Origin: an uncultured Clostridia bacterium
GTDB taxonomy: Bacteria; Bacillota; Clostridia; Christensenellales; Borkfalkiaceae
Direction of reading: 5' to 3'
Length of the DNA: 40,265 nucleotides
NCBI GenBank assembly: GCA_947589235.1
Contig: CANQAX010000005.1
Coordinates: forward strand, 1-40,265
Shown: positions 22,901 to 30,746 of the stretch, piece after piece
Layout of the letters: each line of letters starts with the position of its first letter
How positions within the stretch are numbered: the first letter of the stretch is position 1
Notes under the pieces: generated by a model
Told to the model about the DNA's origin: nothing
The model's input: the letters and a program-made list of their open reading frames with translations, nothing else
The model's database searches: none
Made by a program: the position numbers and the translations under genes

Positions 22901-23356
22901 TATGCTGCAAATCCTCTCTGTTATGCACATCATCTGTACTTGGACGGAAATGAAATAAAGGACCTTATCATTCCAAACGAAATCACGGAAATCAAAAATT
23001 ATGCGTTTTATGGTTACGACGGACTTACGAGCATTGATATCCACAACGGCGTGACCTCGATTGGAAATTGGGCGTTCTATGATTGCAACGGACTTACGAG
23101 TGTGACGATTGGGAGCGGCGTGACTTCGGTTGGAAGGAGTGCGTTCGTGTCATGCGACAGGTTACAAACCGTCTATTACGAAGGAACGCCATCGGATTGG
23201 TTATCAATTCAAAATAGTGTCAATGGTACCGCAAACGCGACAATATATTTCTTCTCTGCACAAACGCCGTCGGAAGAGCAGTGGGAAGAAAGTTGGTGTT
23301 GGTGGCACTACGAGGCAGACGGCGAGACAATCGTCCTCTGGAAGAGAGACGCGTAA
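19913..23356 (+). CDS. Large BspA-like leucine-rich-repeat lipoprotein
   Basis: A predicted surface lipoprotein of 1147 residues. A signal peptide ends in the lipobox LAAC with Cys25. An acidic Gly/Glu/Gln/Ser-rich linker (about 26-78) would span the cell wall. InlB-type beta-repeats (Listeria-Bacteroides repeat) follow: one at about 80-153 (YDANGG..GTTF..FAGW..YAQW) and four or so at about 245-537, each with GY.F.GW and an ending like YTAKW. From about 545 to 1115 come BspA/LRR_5 repeats of the pattern LTSITIPDSVTSIGxxAFxxC. Such proteins bind host or partner surfaces in gut and oral bacteria; this role is inferred. AAGGAG precedes the ATG. Its composition is visibly less G+C-rich than the flanking genes. 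Confidence 0.88.
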   Translation: MKKKFLTMLLAVVGVFCLCFGLAACGEEPVGSQGGNTQIEQPGGDTPSGDEPSGEEQDEQPGGEEEGGSQSGGSQTPSVTEYIVTYDANGGAFAGGGTTFTQTVEEGTKLIAPTSPARSNYTFAGWGKSRIGSAMWKFDEDTVSENTTLYAQWTQESAVILSVEGASIDGREIFMLVDHTTGEVSLSSKVVCSDDSIWRLYSDPEGQREIPTKMVTNLRNGENTYYIVVNSQNQARVNVYELTVHRSYLVTVSYYNGDNILKTEEVYTGDTFTASYTPNITGYTFNKWKTLGGKEFTSDVIWGTTTLYADKTANDYKVTLDVNGGDALTETEKTLTYDEAYSFPVPRRTGYTFVGWYVGSTQITNVNGSSLSAWGYASAQNVTAHWQANEYAVTLKRNDENAGTVSGGGNHAYDSNVTIKATTKSGYNFLGWFDKGDNLVSENATYTFKMEFDTTYTAKWDFYTVTVSCGDSTAGMISQNYNEEKISVDERVSITATTNRGYTFLGWYSGDDELTADETLSFTMKRENVDCEARWKVSPEMEGFIFTSTPTTCMISGVKDKTVTEIVVPEYVTGIRGGAFYGCSRVESIVVPFVGESRKTASNTYQYPFGFIFGTSSFSGASAVRQCYYGSSTSSSTFSTYYIPNSLKDVTITGGEILFRAFDDCSGLMSVTIGNGVTSIRSQAFYSCDRLESVIWNAESCTTTGSSDYPIFMGCTNLKTVTFGENVKNIPAYALSGCSGLTSITIPDSVTSIGREAFKNTAYYNDPSKWDSSNVLYIGNHLIEAKNTISGSYTIRTGVKTIADYAFYNCDGLTSVASGNNVTSIGDWAFYECSGLTSITIPDSVTSIGEHAFGGCDGLTSITIPDSVTSIGRYAFSGCTGLESVIWNAENCENAGNSSNPIFGSDTNLKTVTFGENVKKIPASAFSSCSKLTSITIPDSVTSIGDYAFSGCRGLTSVTIPDSVTSIGEDAFSGCTGLTEVHITDLAAWCRIDFGSYAANPLCYAHHLYLDGNEIKDLIIPNEITEIKNYAFYGYDGLTSIDIHNGVTSIGNWAFYDCNGLTSVTIGSGVTSVGRSAFVSCDRLQTVYYEGTPSDWLSIQNSVNGTANATIYFFSAQTPSEEQWEESWCWWHYEADGETIVLWKRDA

Positions 23357-24082
23357 ATTCAGCGTTATCGGCGCAGTTGAAAGAATCAACGATATTCATA
23401 CCGCATAGTCCATGTGCCCGCGCGGCTTTCGCCGCGCGGGCACAATTTGAATATGGGGTGAGAAAATGCACACTTGTGCAGGTCAGTGGGTTACATTCCG
23501 AAAAGGGTGTAGGTCGGACTTCGTTCCTCGGGATTCTTCACCCCGCAAGGGGGTTCGGAATGACGCGGGAGGGAGCAGGGCGGAATGACGCGCGGGGTAG
23601 GAGGAACGGATAAAAGGGCGTACCCCCTCCCCTACCCCTCCCCCTTACGCAGGGGGAGGGCAAGTAAGGAGAAGCGCGGCGGAGTTTGACGGGAGCAGGG
23701 TAGGGCGGAATGACGCGAGGATAGGGAACGGCGCGGAGGACGGACTTCGTACCGTGTCATGTTGAGGGAGCGTAGCGACCGAAACATCCCGATGATGAGA
23801 GTTCGGACTTCGTTCCTCGGGATTCTTCACCCCGCGAGGGGGTTCAGAATGACGTGAGAGGAGGCAGGGCGGAATAACGCGCGGCGTAGGGGGAACGGAT
23901 ATAAGGGCGTACCCCCTCCCCTACCCCTCCCCCTTACGCAGGGGGAGGGCAAGAGATAAGCGCGGCGGAGTTTGACGCGAGAGGAGGCAGGGCGGAATGA
24001 CGCGTGAGAGGGCAGGGCGCGGAGTGACGTGAGGACAAAGAAAGCGGCGCGGACGAAAGTCCGCGCCGCCGCTTTCCATGCG
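23357..24082. repeat. Gene-free region with hairpin and dispersed repeats
   Basis: A 14-bp perfect hairpin (arms 23413-23426 and 23431-23444, loop TTTC) lies after the LRR gene. Two direct copies of a repeat that includes CCCTCCCCC..GGGGGAGGG arms occupy 23581-23715 and 23870-24001. Between and before them are half-elements ending GGTTCGGAATGACG (to about 23565) and GGTTCAGAATGACG (to about 23855). The second begins GTCATGTTGAGGGAGCG at 23757. No gene was seen. Confidence 0.75.
23413..23444 (+). terminator. GC-rich hairpin after the LRR lipoprotein gene
   Basis: Arms TGTGCCCGCGCGGC and GCCGCGCGGGCACA enclose TTTC. It is followed by ATTTGAA, not a T-run. It is the likely 3' end of the lipoprotein transcript and resembles in form the hairpin after the other HTH-controlled gene (4368-4400). 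Confidence 0.55.
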
Positions 24083-25510
24083 TTATACGATATATGCGGG
24101 GTCGGGGGCGGCGCCGTCGAGCTCCTTGCGCTGTCCCTCATAGCCGGGCTTGCCGAGCAGGGCGAAGGTCGCCTTCTTGCCCGCTTCCACGCCGGGCTGG
24201 TTGAAGGTGTCGATGTTGAGCATCGCGCCAGCGTAGGCCGTCTGCAGCTCAAAATAGTAGAGGAGCTGCCCGAGCGTAAACTCGTTCACTTCGGGGAGAT
24301 GCACGGTATAGTTCATCCTTCCCGCCTTGGTGAGGGCAAACGCCGTCGCGTGGTTTTCCGCCTGAATGAGCTCTTCCATCGTGTGTCCGCCGAGGAAGCC
24401 GACGTCGGGAATGTTCTCGCACCCGTGCGGAATGGGGGACTTCTCCTTATAGGAGCCCACCGAGAGGAAGGTGACGACCTTGTCGTACGGTCCTTCGGTG
24501 TAGAGCTGGACCTGCGAATGCTGGTCGGTGACGCCGAGCGCCTTCACGGGGGTCTGACCGACGTTGCACTTCTCGCCCGAGAGGGTCACGTTCTTGCCGA
24601 GGCTCTCCGCCCACAGCTGCGCGTACCAGTCGGAGACATAGCGGAGATTGTCGGAGTAGGGCATCATGACGCCGATGTTCTTCCCGTCCTTCATGGCGAT
24701 GTATTGAAGGGTCGCCGAGACGAGGGCGGGGTTCTTTTTGAGGTCGGACGTCCTGCACATCCGGTCCATGTACGCCGCGCCCTTCAAAAGGGTCTTGATG
24801 TCGATGCCGCACACCGCCGCGGGGAGAAGCCCCACGGGGGAGAGCTCGGAAAACCTTCCGCCGACGCCGTCGCCGAGGACGAAGGACTTCACGCCGCCGA
24901 GTTCCTTGGAGATCTTGACGAGGTTCCCGCGGGAGGCGTCCGTCGTGAACACGACATGTTCCTTCACGTCCTCGCCCGCCTTCTTCAGAAGGTCGGAGAC
25001 GATGAGGTATTGCGTCATGGTCTCGCTCGTCGCGCCCGACTTCGAGATGACGTTGAAGCACGTCTTTTTCACGTCGATGACGTCGAGCAGTTCCTTCATG
25101 CGGACGGGGTCGACGTTGTCCTCGACGAAGAACTTGGGACCGCGGCGCTTGCTCTTGGGCAGGTCGTTGTAGTGCAGGTGGCAGAGCGCGGAGAACGCCA
25201 TCGAGGGACCGAGCGCCGAGCCGCCGATGCCGAGCACGACGAAGTACTCGAATTTGCGGCGGATCTCCTTCGCGGTCGCGAGAATGTCCTCGACGATCTC
25301 GATCTGGTTGTAGGGGAGTTCCGTCCAGCCCATGAAGAGCTCGTCCTTGCCGCGGTTCTCCGAGACGTACGCATGCGCCCTCTTGGCGAGCCTTGCATGC
25401 GCGGCGAGGGTCGCCTGCGAAATGCCCCTTTCGCCGAGGTACTTGTCGGTCATGTTGGTGTAGTCCACCGTGATGCGCAATGCCTTGCGCTGTTCTTCGC
25501 TGAGTCTCAT
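24083..25510 (-). CDS. pgi: Glucose-6-phosphate isomerase
   Basis: It interconverts glucose 6-phosphate and fructose 6-phosphate in glycolysis and gluconeogenesis. At 475 residues it is in the size class of Bacillota enzymes (about 450), shorter than the proteobacterial type. Visible family segments are VVLGIGGSALGP (about 90-101), VISKSGATSET with the phosphate-binding Ser/Thr cluster (about 155-165), GGRFSELSPVGLLPAAVCGID, and the C-terminal TFNQPGVEAGKK with the conserved Lys. CGGAGG precedes the ATG. It is a single-gene unit between inverted copies of a dispersed repeat. Confidence 0.96.
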   Translation of the reverse strand: MRLSEEQRKALRITVDYTNMTDKYLGERGISQATLAAHARLAKRAHAYVSENRGKDELFMGWTELPYNQIEIVEDILATAKEIRRKFEYFVVLGIGGSALGPSMAFSALCHLHYNDLPKSKRRGPKFFVEDNVDPVRMKELLDVIDVKKTCFNVISKSGATSETMTQYLIVSDLLKKAGEDVKEHVVFTTDASRGNLVKISKELGGVKSFVLGDGVGGRFSELSPVGLLPAAVCGIDIKTLLKGAAYMDRMCRTSDLKKNPALVSATLQYIAMKDGKNIGVMMPYSDNLRYVSDWYAQLWAESLGKNVTLSGEKCNVGQTPVKALGVTDQHSQVQLYTEGPYDKVVTFLSVGSYKEKSPIPHGCENIPDVGFLGGHTMEELIQAENHATAFALTKAGRMNYTVHLPEVNEFTLGQLLYYFELQTAYAGAMLNIDTFNQPGVEAGKKATFALLGKPGYEGQRKELDGAAPDPAYIV

Positions 25511-25532
25511 AATTTCCTCCGTTTTTGAATTT

Positions 25533-25569
25533 CGTCCAACATTATACCACGCTTTGGACGGAATGGCAA
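25533..25569 (-). promoter_or_regulatory. pgi promoter with flanking inverted repeat
   Basis: On the minus strand, -35 TTGCCA (25564-25569) and -10 TATAAT (25541-25546) have a 17-base spacer. Inverted arms CGTCCAA (25533-25539) and TTGGACG (25554-25560) bracket the -10, a possible operator for a sugar- or energy-responsive regulator that is not identified. Confidence 0.65.
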
Positions 25570-25949
25570 GGGGCGCGAAAAAATTTGTGAAAAATTTAAC
25601 CTTGCGCCCGTCCCCTCATCCGTCCCTTCGGGACACCTTCCCCCCGAGGGGGGGAAGACTCGACGACTCGCTTTGCGTCATTCCGCCCTGCCTGCTCCCG
25701 TCTAACTCCGCCTCGCTTCTCCTTACTTGCCCTCCCCCTGCGTAAGGGGGAGGGGTAGGGGAGGGGGTACGCCCATATATCCGTTCCCCCTACGCCGCGT
25801 GTCATTCTGAGCGTAGCGAAGAATCCCGAGGAACGAAGTCCGGACTTTCATCAACGGGATGTTTCGGTCGCCGTGCTCCCTCAACATGACGCGGTGGGAA
25901 GTCCGCACCGATTCGCGGGGGCTTACTATACCGTTTCGCGCGAAATGGG
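25570..25949. repeat. Gene-free region with inverted copies of dispersed repeats
   Basis: Positions 25678-25800 are an inverted copy of the repeat found at 23581-23715 and 23870-24001. Positions 25799-25892 are a hybrid palindromic element. One end is GTCATTCTGAGCGTAGCGAA; the other, read on the minus strand, is GTCATGTTGAGGGAGC. A GC-rich hairpin of C-run and G-run arms lies near 25635-25665. No gene was seen. Confidence 0.75.
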
Positions 25950-27461
25950 CTATGCGGGGGACTTTTTTCTGCGCTTTGGCAGGAACTTTTTGAAGAATCC
26001 GACGAAGTCGAACAGGCGGAAGAGGGTGAGCAGCAGCACCTCGAGCGCGGCGACGGTGAGGACGGAGAGGACGAGCGCGGGGAAGAAGCTCAACACGCGC
26101 ATGAGAAGTCTCCGCAGGACCGTCCCCGCGAGGACGGCGGGCGCGAGCGCGGCGAAGAGTTTCAAGGCGTACTTCCCCGACCTGAGCCTCCCCGTCTTTT
26201 TCCACAGCAGGACGAGCGAGCACGTTGCCGTCACGACGTAATCCGCCGCCATGCCGACGAGGAGGGCGCCGCTCCCCAAGTACGCGGGCAGGAACCACAC
26301 GCACGCGAGCATGCACGCCGACCCCGCGAGGAAGAAGAGCAGCGTCTGCCGCTCGCAGTTCATCGAGTTGAGAATGCTCGTCGAGATCATGGTGATGCTC
26401 ATGGGCAGGAGAATGAGGGCGCTTTTCGCGATCATCTCGCCGCTCTCGGCGCTCCCGTAGAGGAGCACGCCGACGTCCTCGCCGCACACGATGAAGAAGG
26501 GCACGAGCATGCCCGCGATGAGGAGGGTCGCGTTGAGCGCCTTCCCGACGAGGGCGGACAGCTTCTCCGTTTCCCTCTTGTAGAAGCATTCCGAGAGTTC
26601 GGGCACGAGCACGAGGGCGATGGAGCCGATGAGGGAGGAGGGGATCATGAGCACGGGCATGACCATTCCGTACACGACGCCGTACTCCGCGAGTGCGCGC
26701 GAGGAGGAATATCCCGCCGCCATGAGGCGCATGGGGAAGAGCACCGAGATGAACGAACTCATGAGCGACGACGCCGTCCGCATCGCGGTGACGGGGAGGG
26801 AAGAGCGGAGAAGGGGGAGAAATTCTCCCCGCGGCGAGCGGAGCTTCCCGCCCCGCACGAAGAAGTAGATGAGCGCAATGGTGAACGAGCAAAGGTAGGA
26901 GACGAGCACGGCGACGGCGGCGCGGTTCACGTCGGGCACGCCCGTCTGAAAGACGACGAGAAGCAGCACGCCGACCGCGATCATGATAATTTCCTCGACG
27001 AGTTCGATGAAGGAGTAAGCGAAGAAACGCTTGTTTCCCCAAAAGGAGCCGCGGAGAATGGCATACACCGAGGTAAACGAGAGCCCGAACAGGACGATGT
27101 AGAAGAGATCGGCGCAGCGGGGGTCGGAGAACACCTTCGTGAAGGGGGTGCGGAGCGCGAACAGAAGCACGGTGAGGGGGACGCTGACGAGGAGGGTGAT
27201 GCAGACGGCGGCGCCCGTCGCCGCCTGTTCGCCGCGGCGGTTTCCCTTCGCGCGGTGCTTGGAGATGACCCGCGAGAGGGTGATGGGGAGCCCCGACGAG
27301 CACGCCGTGAGGAACACGGCGAACACGGTGAGGGCGATCTGGTAGATCCCGAGCCCCTCGGGTCCCAACACGCGCGAGAGAATGATGCGGTACAGAAAGC
27401 CGAGGCAGTGTTCGACTGTCGAAAAGACGGTGACGACGGCGGCTGTGCGGTACAGGTTCAT
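25950..27461 (-). CDS. SpoVB-like MOP-superfamily flippase
   Basis: A 503-residue polytopic membrane protein with about 12-14 hydrophobic helices, of the MurJ/SpoVB/Wzx (multidrug/oligosaccharidyl-lipid/polysaccharide) superfamily. The N-terminal LYRIILSRVLGPEGLGIYQIALTV segment (quoted here as SRVLGPEGLGIYQIA) is typical of the SpoVB branch, as is the SSGLPITLSRVISKHRAKGN loop. The middle has IPSSLIGSIALVLVPELSE. Members move lipid-linked cell-wall precursors or polysaccharide units across the membrane; SpoVB acts in spore cortex synthesis. Whether this copy is sporulation-specific or a general lipid II flippase cannot be decided. The last 30 residues are Lys/Arg-rich. It is divergent from the LysM gene. 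Confidence 0.85.
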   Translation of the reverse strand: MNLYRTAAVVTVFSTVEHCLGFLYRIILSRVLGPEGLGIYQIALTVFAVFLTACSSGLPITLSRVISKHRAKGNRRGEQAATGAAVCITLLVSVPLTVLLFALRTPFTKVFSDPRCADLFYIVLFGLSFTSVYAILRGSFWGNKRFFAYSFIELVEEIIMIAVGVLLLVVFQTGVPDVNRAAVAVLVSYLCSFTIALIYFFVRGGKLRSPRGEFLPLLRSSLPVTAMRTASSLMSSFISVLFPMRLMAAGYSSSRALAEYGVVYGMVMPVLMIPSSLIGSIALVLVPELSECFYKRETEKLSALVGKALNATLLIAGMLVPFFIVCGEDVGVLLYGSAESGEMIAKSALILLPMSITMISTSILNSMNCERQTLLFFLAGSACMLACVWFLPAYLGSGALLVGMAADYVVTATCSLVLLWKKTGRLRSGKYALKLFAALAPAVLAGTVLRRLLMRVLSFFPALVLSVLTVAALEVLLLTLFRLFDFVGFFKKFLPKRRKKSPA

Positions 27462-27516
27462 GGCATAGTGTATTCCGCACCGTCACCCCGTTATGCGTGC
27501 GCGAATAGAATGAAGA

Positions 27517-27840
27517 ATGAAACTCCAATTGCGCCGCCCCGCCATGTACCGCGTGAAGCGGGGTCAGAAACTTTCGGACATCGCCCTTGCCTTCGGGCTC
27601 GCGCCCGCCCTGCTCGCCCGCGAAAACAAGCTCGACCGCGAGCCGCGGGAGGGGGAAGTCCTTCTCCTTCCGCCCCCCTCGGGGAACCGCTACCTCGTCC
27701 GCGGCGGCGAGAGCAAGAGCCTGCTCTGCGGCTCCCCCGAGGCATACCTTGCCCGCAACGGGACGGAGGCGTTCTATCCCGGGCAGCAGGTCTATCTTCC
27801 CGATGCACCCAATTCCCGCCCGCCGCATACGATACAGTAA
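27517..27840 (+). CDS. Small LysM-domain protein
   Basis: A 107-residue protein without a signal peptide. Residues 11-53 form a good LysM domain (YRVKRGQKLSDIALAFGL..LLARENKL..EGEVLLLPP). Residues 58-97 are a degenerate second one (YLVRGGESKSLL..LARNGTEAFYPGQQVYLP). LysM binds peptidoglycan or related glycans. Leaderless LysM proteins of this size occur in spore-formers as spore-envelope proteins, so that location is possible but not shown. Only a weak GAAGA precedes the ATG. It is followed 27 bases later by the 217-residue gene and is probably co-transcribed with it. Confidence 0.78.
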   Translation: MKLQLRRPAMYRVKRGQKLSDIALAFGLAPALLARENKLDREPREGEVLLLPPPSGNRYLVRGGESKSLLCGSPEAYLARNGTEAFYPGQQVYLPDAPNSRPPHTIQ

Positions 27841-27867
27841 ACCGATACGGTTTTACGGAGGAAACAA

Positions 27868-28521
27868 ATGTCATTTTTCACGAATTTTTCTTCGGATCAT
27901 TGCCCGGGCACCATTTCGGGCAACCCGTTGAACGGACTCTGCGAGAAGGTGTGCATTCAGGCGGAGAAGATCTTCGACGCGGGCATCATCCAGACGCGCC
28001 TCGAGAATTACTCCGTTACGCCCGTGGGTCCCGTCCCCGCGAATCCTACATATCCGCTCACGTTCATCAGCGCGCGGTCCGTTTCGTCCGAGGGGACGGT
28101 GACCGCTCTCAACGTCGAGCGGCAGGCGGAGGGCAACTGCGCGCGCGTGCAGGCGACGGTGAGCGTGCCCATCGAGATCGTGTACGTCGATGCGAACGGC
28201 GTCGAGGGCAGGGCGACGAGCGCCGTCACCCTCTCCGAGGACGTCCTCATGTACGTTCCGCCGGCATCCGTCATGCCCTTCACGGTGACGAGCGTGGCTT
28301 CCTGCGTCTCGCCCGAGGGCACCTTCAATGCCGACACGGGCACCTTCTCCATCAGCGCGTGCGTCACCTGCATCCTGAAGGTCGCCATGCAGGTCGAGCT
28401 CCTCGTCCCGAGCTACGGCTATTGCGCCATTCCGCCCGCGCAGGAGTACACGCAGGAGGTCTGCTCGGGATTCTTCGAGCTCCCGCTCTACCCGCAGGGA
28501 AGGGCTTGCAGCAAGAAATAG
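27868..28521 (+). CDS. Conserved-looking protein of unknown function, 217 residues
   Basis: I do not recognise a named family. No signal peptide or transmembrane helix is seen. The N-terminal part has NPLNGLCEKVCIQAEKIFDAGI. Two beta-rich segments follow: LTFISARSVSSEGTVTALNV with ARVQATVSVPIEIVYVDANG, and FTVTSVASCVSPEGTF with ILKVAMQVELLVPSYGYC. Nine or so Cys are spread through the protein. The alternating pattern resembles SPOCS-type (DUF3794) beta domains of clostridial spore-associated proteins; this is a resemblance only. CGGAGG lies before the ATG. Co-transcription with the LysM gene and the strong terminator after it suggest a two-gene unit, perhaps for an envelope or spore layer. 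Confidence 0.6.
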   Translation: MSFFTNFSSDHCPGTISGNPLNGLCEKVCIQAEKIFDAGIIQTRLENYSVTPVGPVPANPTYPLTFISARSVSSEGTVTALNVERQAEGNCARVQATVSVPIEIVYVDANGVEGRATSAVTLSEDVLMYVPPASVMPFTVTSVASCVSPEGTFNADTGTFSISACVTCILKVAMQVELLVPSYGYCAIPPAQEYTQEVCSGFFELPLYPQGRACSKK

Positions 28522-28540
28522 CGACCCCATCCCGCTAAAA

Positions 28541-28588
28541 CGATCCGAGGGGGATCGGAAAAAGCCGACGCGGTGCGTCGGCTTTTTT
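28541..28588. terminator. Tandem hairpins, bidirectional terminator
   Basis: A short hairpin CGATCC/GGATCG (28541-28557) is followed by AAAAAGCCGACGC / GCGTCGGCTTTTTT (about 28559-28588). The A-run and T-run make it usable from both sides, between convergent genes. Confidence 0.88.
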
Positions 28589-28593
28589 CCGTT

Positions 28594-29019
28594 TTATGGA
28601 AGTTCCTCGGTGAAGAGCGCCATCACGCGGCGGAGCTTTTCCTCCCGCGCTTTCTTTGTCGGGGAGAAGAGGGGAAGGGCGGCAACGGTTGCGCCCGCGG
28701 TCGAGACGCCCGTTCCGCTCAACGCGGGGCTGATGAGGAGCACCGCCGCGGGGATCACGAGCAGGCACATGAGCACCGAAAAGGCGTAGTCGTACCACCG
28801 CCAAGGTCTCCCGACGAGTTTGATTTCCCCGTCGAGCAGGCAGGTATCCCCGTCCTCCTTGACGTCCGCGACAAAGACGTACTGTTCCTCCTTGCGCCGC
28901 CGCGTGAGGACGAGGCGGAAGGTGCCCGTCTTGTACGAGCACTCCGCGCCGTACGTCTCGGCGAGCGCATCCGCCGTCTCGTGCAGTTTTTTGCGGTGTC
29001 CGCGGAAGAGATATTTCAT
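28594..29019 (-). CDS. Small membrane protein of unknown function
   Basis: A 141-residue protein, not recognised. Residues 1-75 are soluble and charged, beginning MKYLFRGHRKKLHETADALAE, with a beta-like stretch FRLVLTRRRKEEQYVFVADVKE. A hydrophobic helix spans about 77-97 and a weaker one 104-119. A basic/acidic helical tail follows. The ATG lies one base after the rqcH stop codon and uses GGAG inside the end of rqcH, so it is translated from the same message. That link hints at, but does not show, a role in ribosome quality control or membrane stress. Confidence 0.7.
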   Translation of the reverse strand: MKYLFRGHRKKLHETADALAETYGAECSYKTGTFRLVLTRRRKEEQYVFVADVKEDGDTCLLDGEIKLVGRPWRWYDYAFSVLMCLLVIPAAVLLISPALSGTGVSTAGATVAALPLFSPTKKAREEKLRRVMALFTEELP

Positions 29020-29020
29020 G

Positions 29021-30658
29021 TCATGCTCCGTTCGGGTCGCCCGAAGTCGTCTTGAAGTCCGAATAAATTACAAATCCCGCTTTGCTCTTCGGCGGCTTTT
29101 TCACGTGGGAGAGCGGGCAATAGTCGACGGGAATGCGGTCCCCGCCGCCGTCCGAGTGGCGCGCGCACACGTTCGCCGCAAAGCGGAGCACCCCCTCGGG
29201 CACCTCCCGCCCGCCCGAGCGGATGACGACGTGGCAGGAGTGATACCGCTGCGCGTGCAGCCATGTATCGTTCGGGGAACAGCTGCGGAGCAATCTGTCG
29301 TTCTGCAGGTTGTTCCGCCCCGCGAGAATGACGAAGCCGTCCATCTCATAGCGGCGGAAGGGGATCTCCGCCCTCACTTTCCGCTTCTCTTTGGGCGCGG
29401 GGAGGAGCCCCGCCGCCGAAATTTCTTCCTCCGCCGAGCGAAGGTCGTCCGTCTCCCGCACGGAGGAGACCGCCGCGAGAAGGCTGCGGAGATAGTCGAG
29501 CTCGGCGCCCGTCTCCCGCTCCTGCGGCGCGAGCGCCTCCAGCGTGCGCTTCTGCTTGCGGTACCGCTTGAAGTAGCTCTGCGCGTTCTCGGCGGGACCG
29601 AGCCGCTCGTCGAGCGAAATTTTCACCTTCCCGCCCGCGGGGTCGGAGTAGTCGGGAAGCTCGCAGGAGCGCATGCCTCGCGCGAGCTGCCAGATGTTCG
29701 CGGTGAGCAGTTCGCCCTTCTTGCGGTTCTTTTCGGCGTCGGCGCAGGAGAGCTTCTTGTCGAGGATGAGGGCGAGCCGCTTTTCCGCCTTTTTGACGGC
29801 GTTCGACACGGCGCCCGAGAGCCTCCTTTTGTCCGCCTCGAACGTCTTTGCGCCCCGCTTCTTTTCGTAGAAGTACGATTCCGCCTCGAGGAGGGAGGGG
29901 AAGGGGGTCGCCCCCGCGACCTTCGTCGCATAGAAGTCCTTCACGCCGTGCTCCGTCTCGAGCACGCAGGGGAAGGTGGGGCTGTCAAAGAGAAATGTGC
30001 GGACGTGGGAGATGAGGTCGCCCCCGTGATAGCTTGCGGCGATGCTCTCCGCCGTGCACGGCGCGAGCCCCGCAACCCGCGTGAAGAGGAGATTTCCGAG
30101 GTCTCCCTCCGCCCCCGCGAGGGCGATGCGAAGCGCCGCCTCGTCGGAGGGGTTCGCCTTGTCCTGCGCGGCGGGAAGGGCGTACGGCACGCCCGCGAAG
30201 ATGAGCCGCTTTGCGCCCGTGTCGAGCGAATTGGTCTTGAGAGCGCCCAAGATGACGCCGTTCTCGGTGAGGATGAGGTTGGAGTACTTGCCCATCACCT
30301 CGAGGAGGAGCTCCCGCTCGGCGACGGTGAAGTCCGTCTCGGCGCGGAAGCGGAAGCGGCAGATGCGCTCGAACCCGACGAGGGAGACGGAGAGCAGCTC
30401 CGCCCCGTGCAGATGCTTGCGCAGGAGCATGCAGAAGTTGGGCGCGACGAGGGGATTCTCGTCGTCCCGTTCGGAAAAATATGCCCCGCAGTCCGAGGCA
30501 TTTGTGTTGAGAACGAGTTTGACCGTGCGCCTTCCGGTGTATAAGAGGAGTGTGACCTCGTCCTTCGACGGCTGCGCAATGCGGTTGACCCGCCCTCCCG
30601 CGAGCGCCGCATCCAGTTCGAGCGCGACGCGGCGGAGCGTATAGGCATCCTGCGGCAT
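29021..30658 (-). CDS. rqcH: Ribosome quality control protein RqcH (NFACT family)
   Basis: The bacterial Rqc2 homologue, formerly annotated as a fibronectin-binding protein. It binds obstructed 50S subunits with peptidyl-tRNA and directs addition of C-terminal alanine tails that mark the stalled chain for degradation. It has 545 residues. The NFACT-N domain starts MPQDAYTLRRVALELDAAL with GRVNRIAQPSKDEVTLLLY. A central helical/coiled-coil part covers about 270-420. The NFACT-R domain near the C-terminus has ILAGRNNLQNDRLLR, SPNDTWLHAQRYHSCHVVIR and LSHVKKPPKSKAGFV. GGGGGAA precedes the ATG. ClpXP, a known route for Ala-tailed products, is encoded on the other side of its promoter. Confidence 0.95.
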   Translation of the reverse strand: MPQDAYTLRRVALELDAALAGGRVNRIAQPSKDEVTLLLYTGRRTVKLVLNTNASDCGAYFSERDDENPLVAPNFCMLLRKHLHGAELLSVSLVGFERICRFRFRAETDFTVAERELLLEVMGKYSNLILTENGVILGALKTNSLDTGAKRLIFAGVPYALPAAQDKANPSDEAALRIALAGAEGDLGNLLFTRVAGLAPCTAESIAASYHGGDLISHVRTFLFDSPTFPCVLETEHGVKDFYATKVAGATPFPSLLEAESYFYEKKRGAKTFEADKRRLSGAVSNAVKKAEKRLALILDKKLSCADAEKNRKKGELLTANIWQLARGMRSCELPDYSDPAGGKVKISLDERLGPAENAQSYFKRYRKQKRTLEALAPQERETGAELDYLRSLLAAVSSVRETDDLRSAEEEISAAGLLPAPKEKRKVRAEIPFRRYEMDGFVILAGRNNLQNDRLLRSCSPNDTWLHAQRYHSCHVVIRSGGREVPEGVLRFAANVCARHSDGGGDRIPVDYCPLSHVKKPPKSKAGFVIYSDFKTTSGDPNGA

Positions 30659-30708
30659 GGTTCCCCCTGCGGCGCTTTTACGGGTAAGCGCGCGGGCAAT
30701 TTTCCGTC

Positions 30709-30737
30709 AGTATACCATAAAATCGCGAATTTGTAAA
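30709..30737 (-). promoter_or_regulatory. rqcH promoter
   Basis: On the minus strand, -35 TTTACA (30732-30737) and -10 TATACT (30709-30714) have a 17-base spacer. It faces away from tig. Confidence 0.7.
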
Positions 30738-30746
30738 TAAAATCGC

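Noticed and set aside
24083..25800. Composite transposon carrying pgi
   Set aside because: There is no transposase and no target duplication was seen, and pgi is a normal housekeeping gene with its own promoter.
27462..27516. Forespore-type (sigma F/G) promoter for the SpoVB-like gene
   Set aside because: GCATA and a GG..A.ACTA-like -10 can be read on the minus strand, but the -10 lies only four bases before the ATG and has a mismatch.
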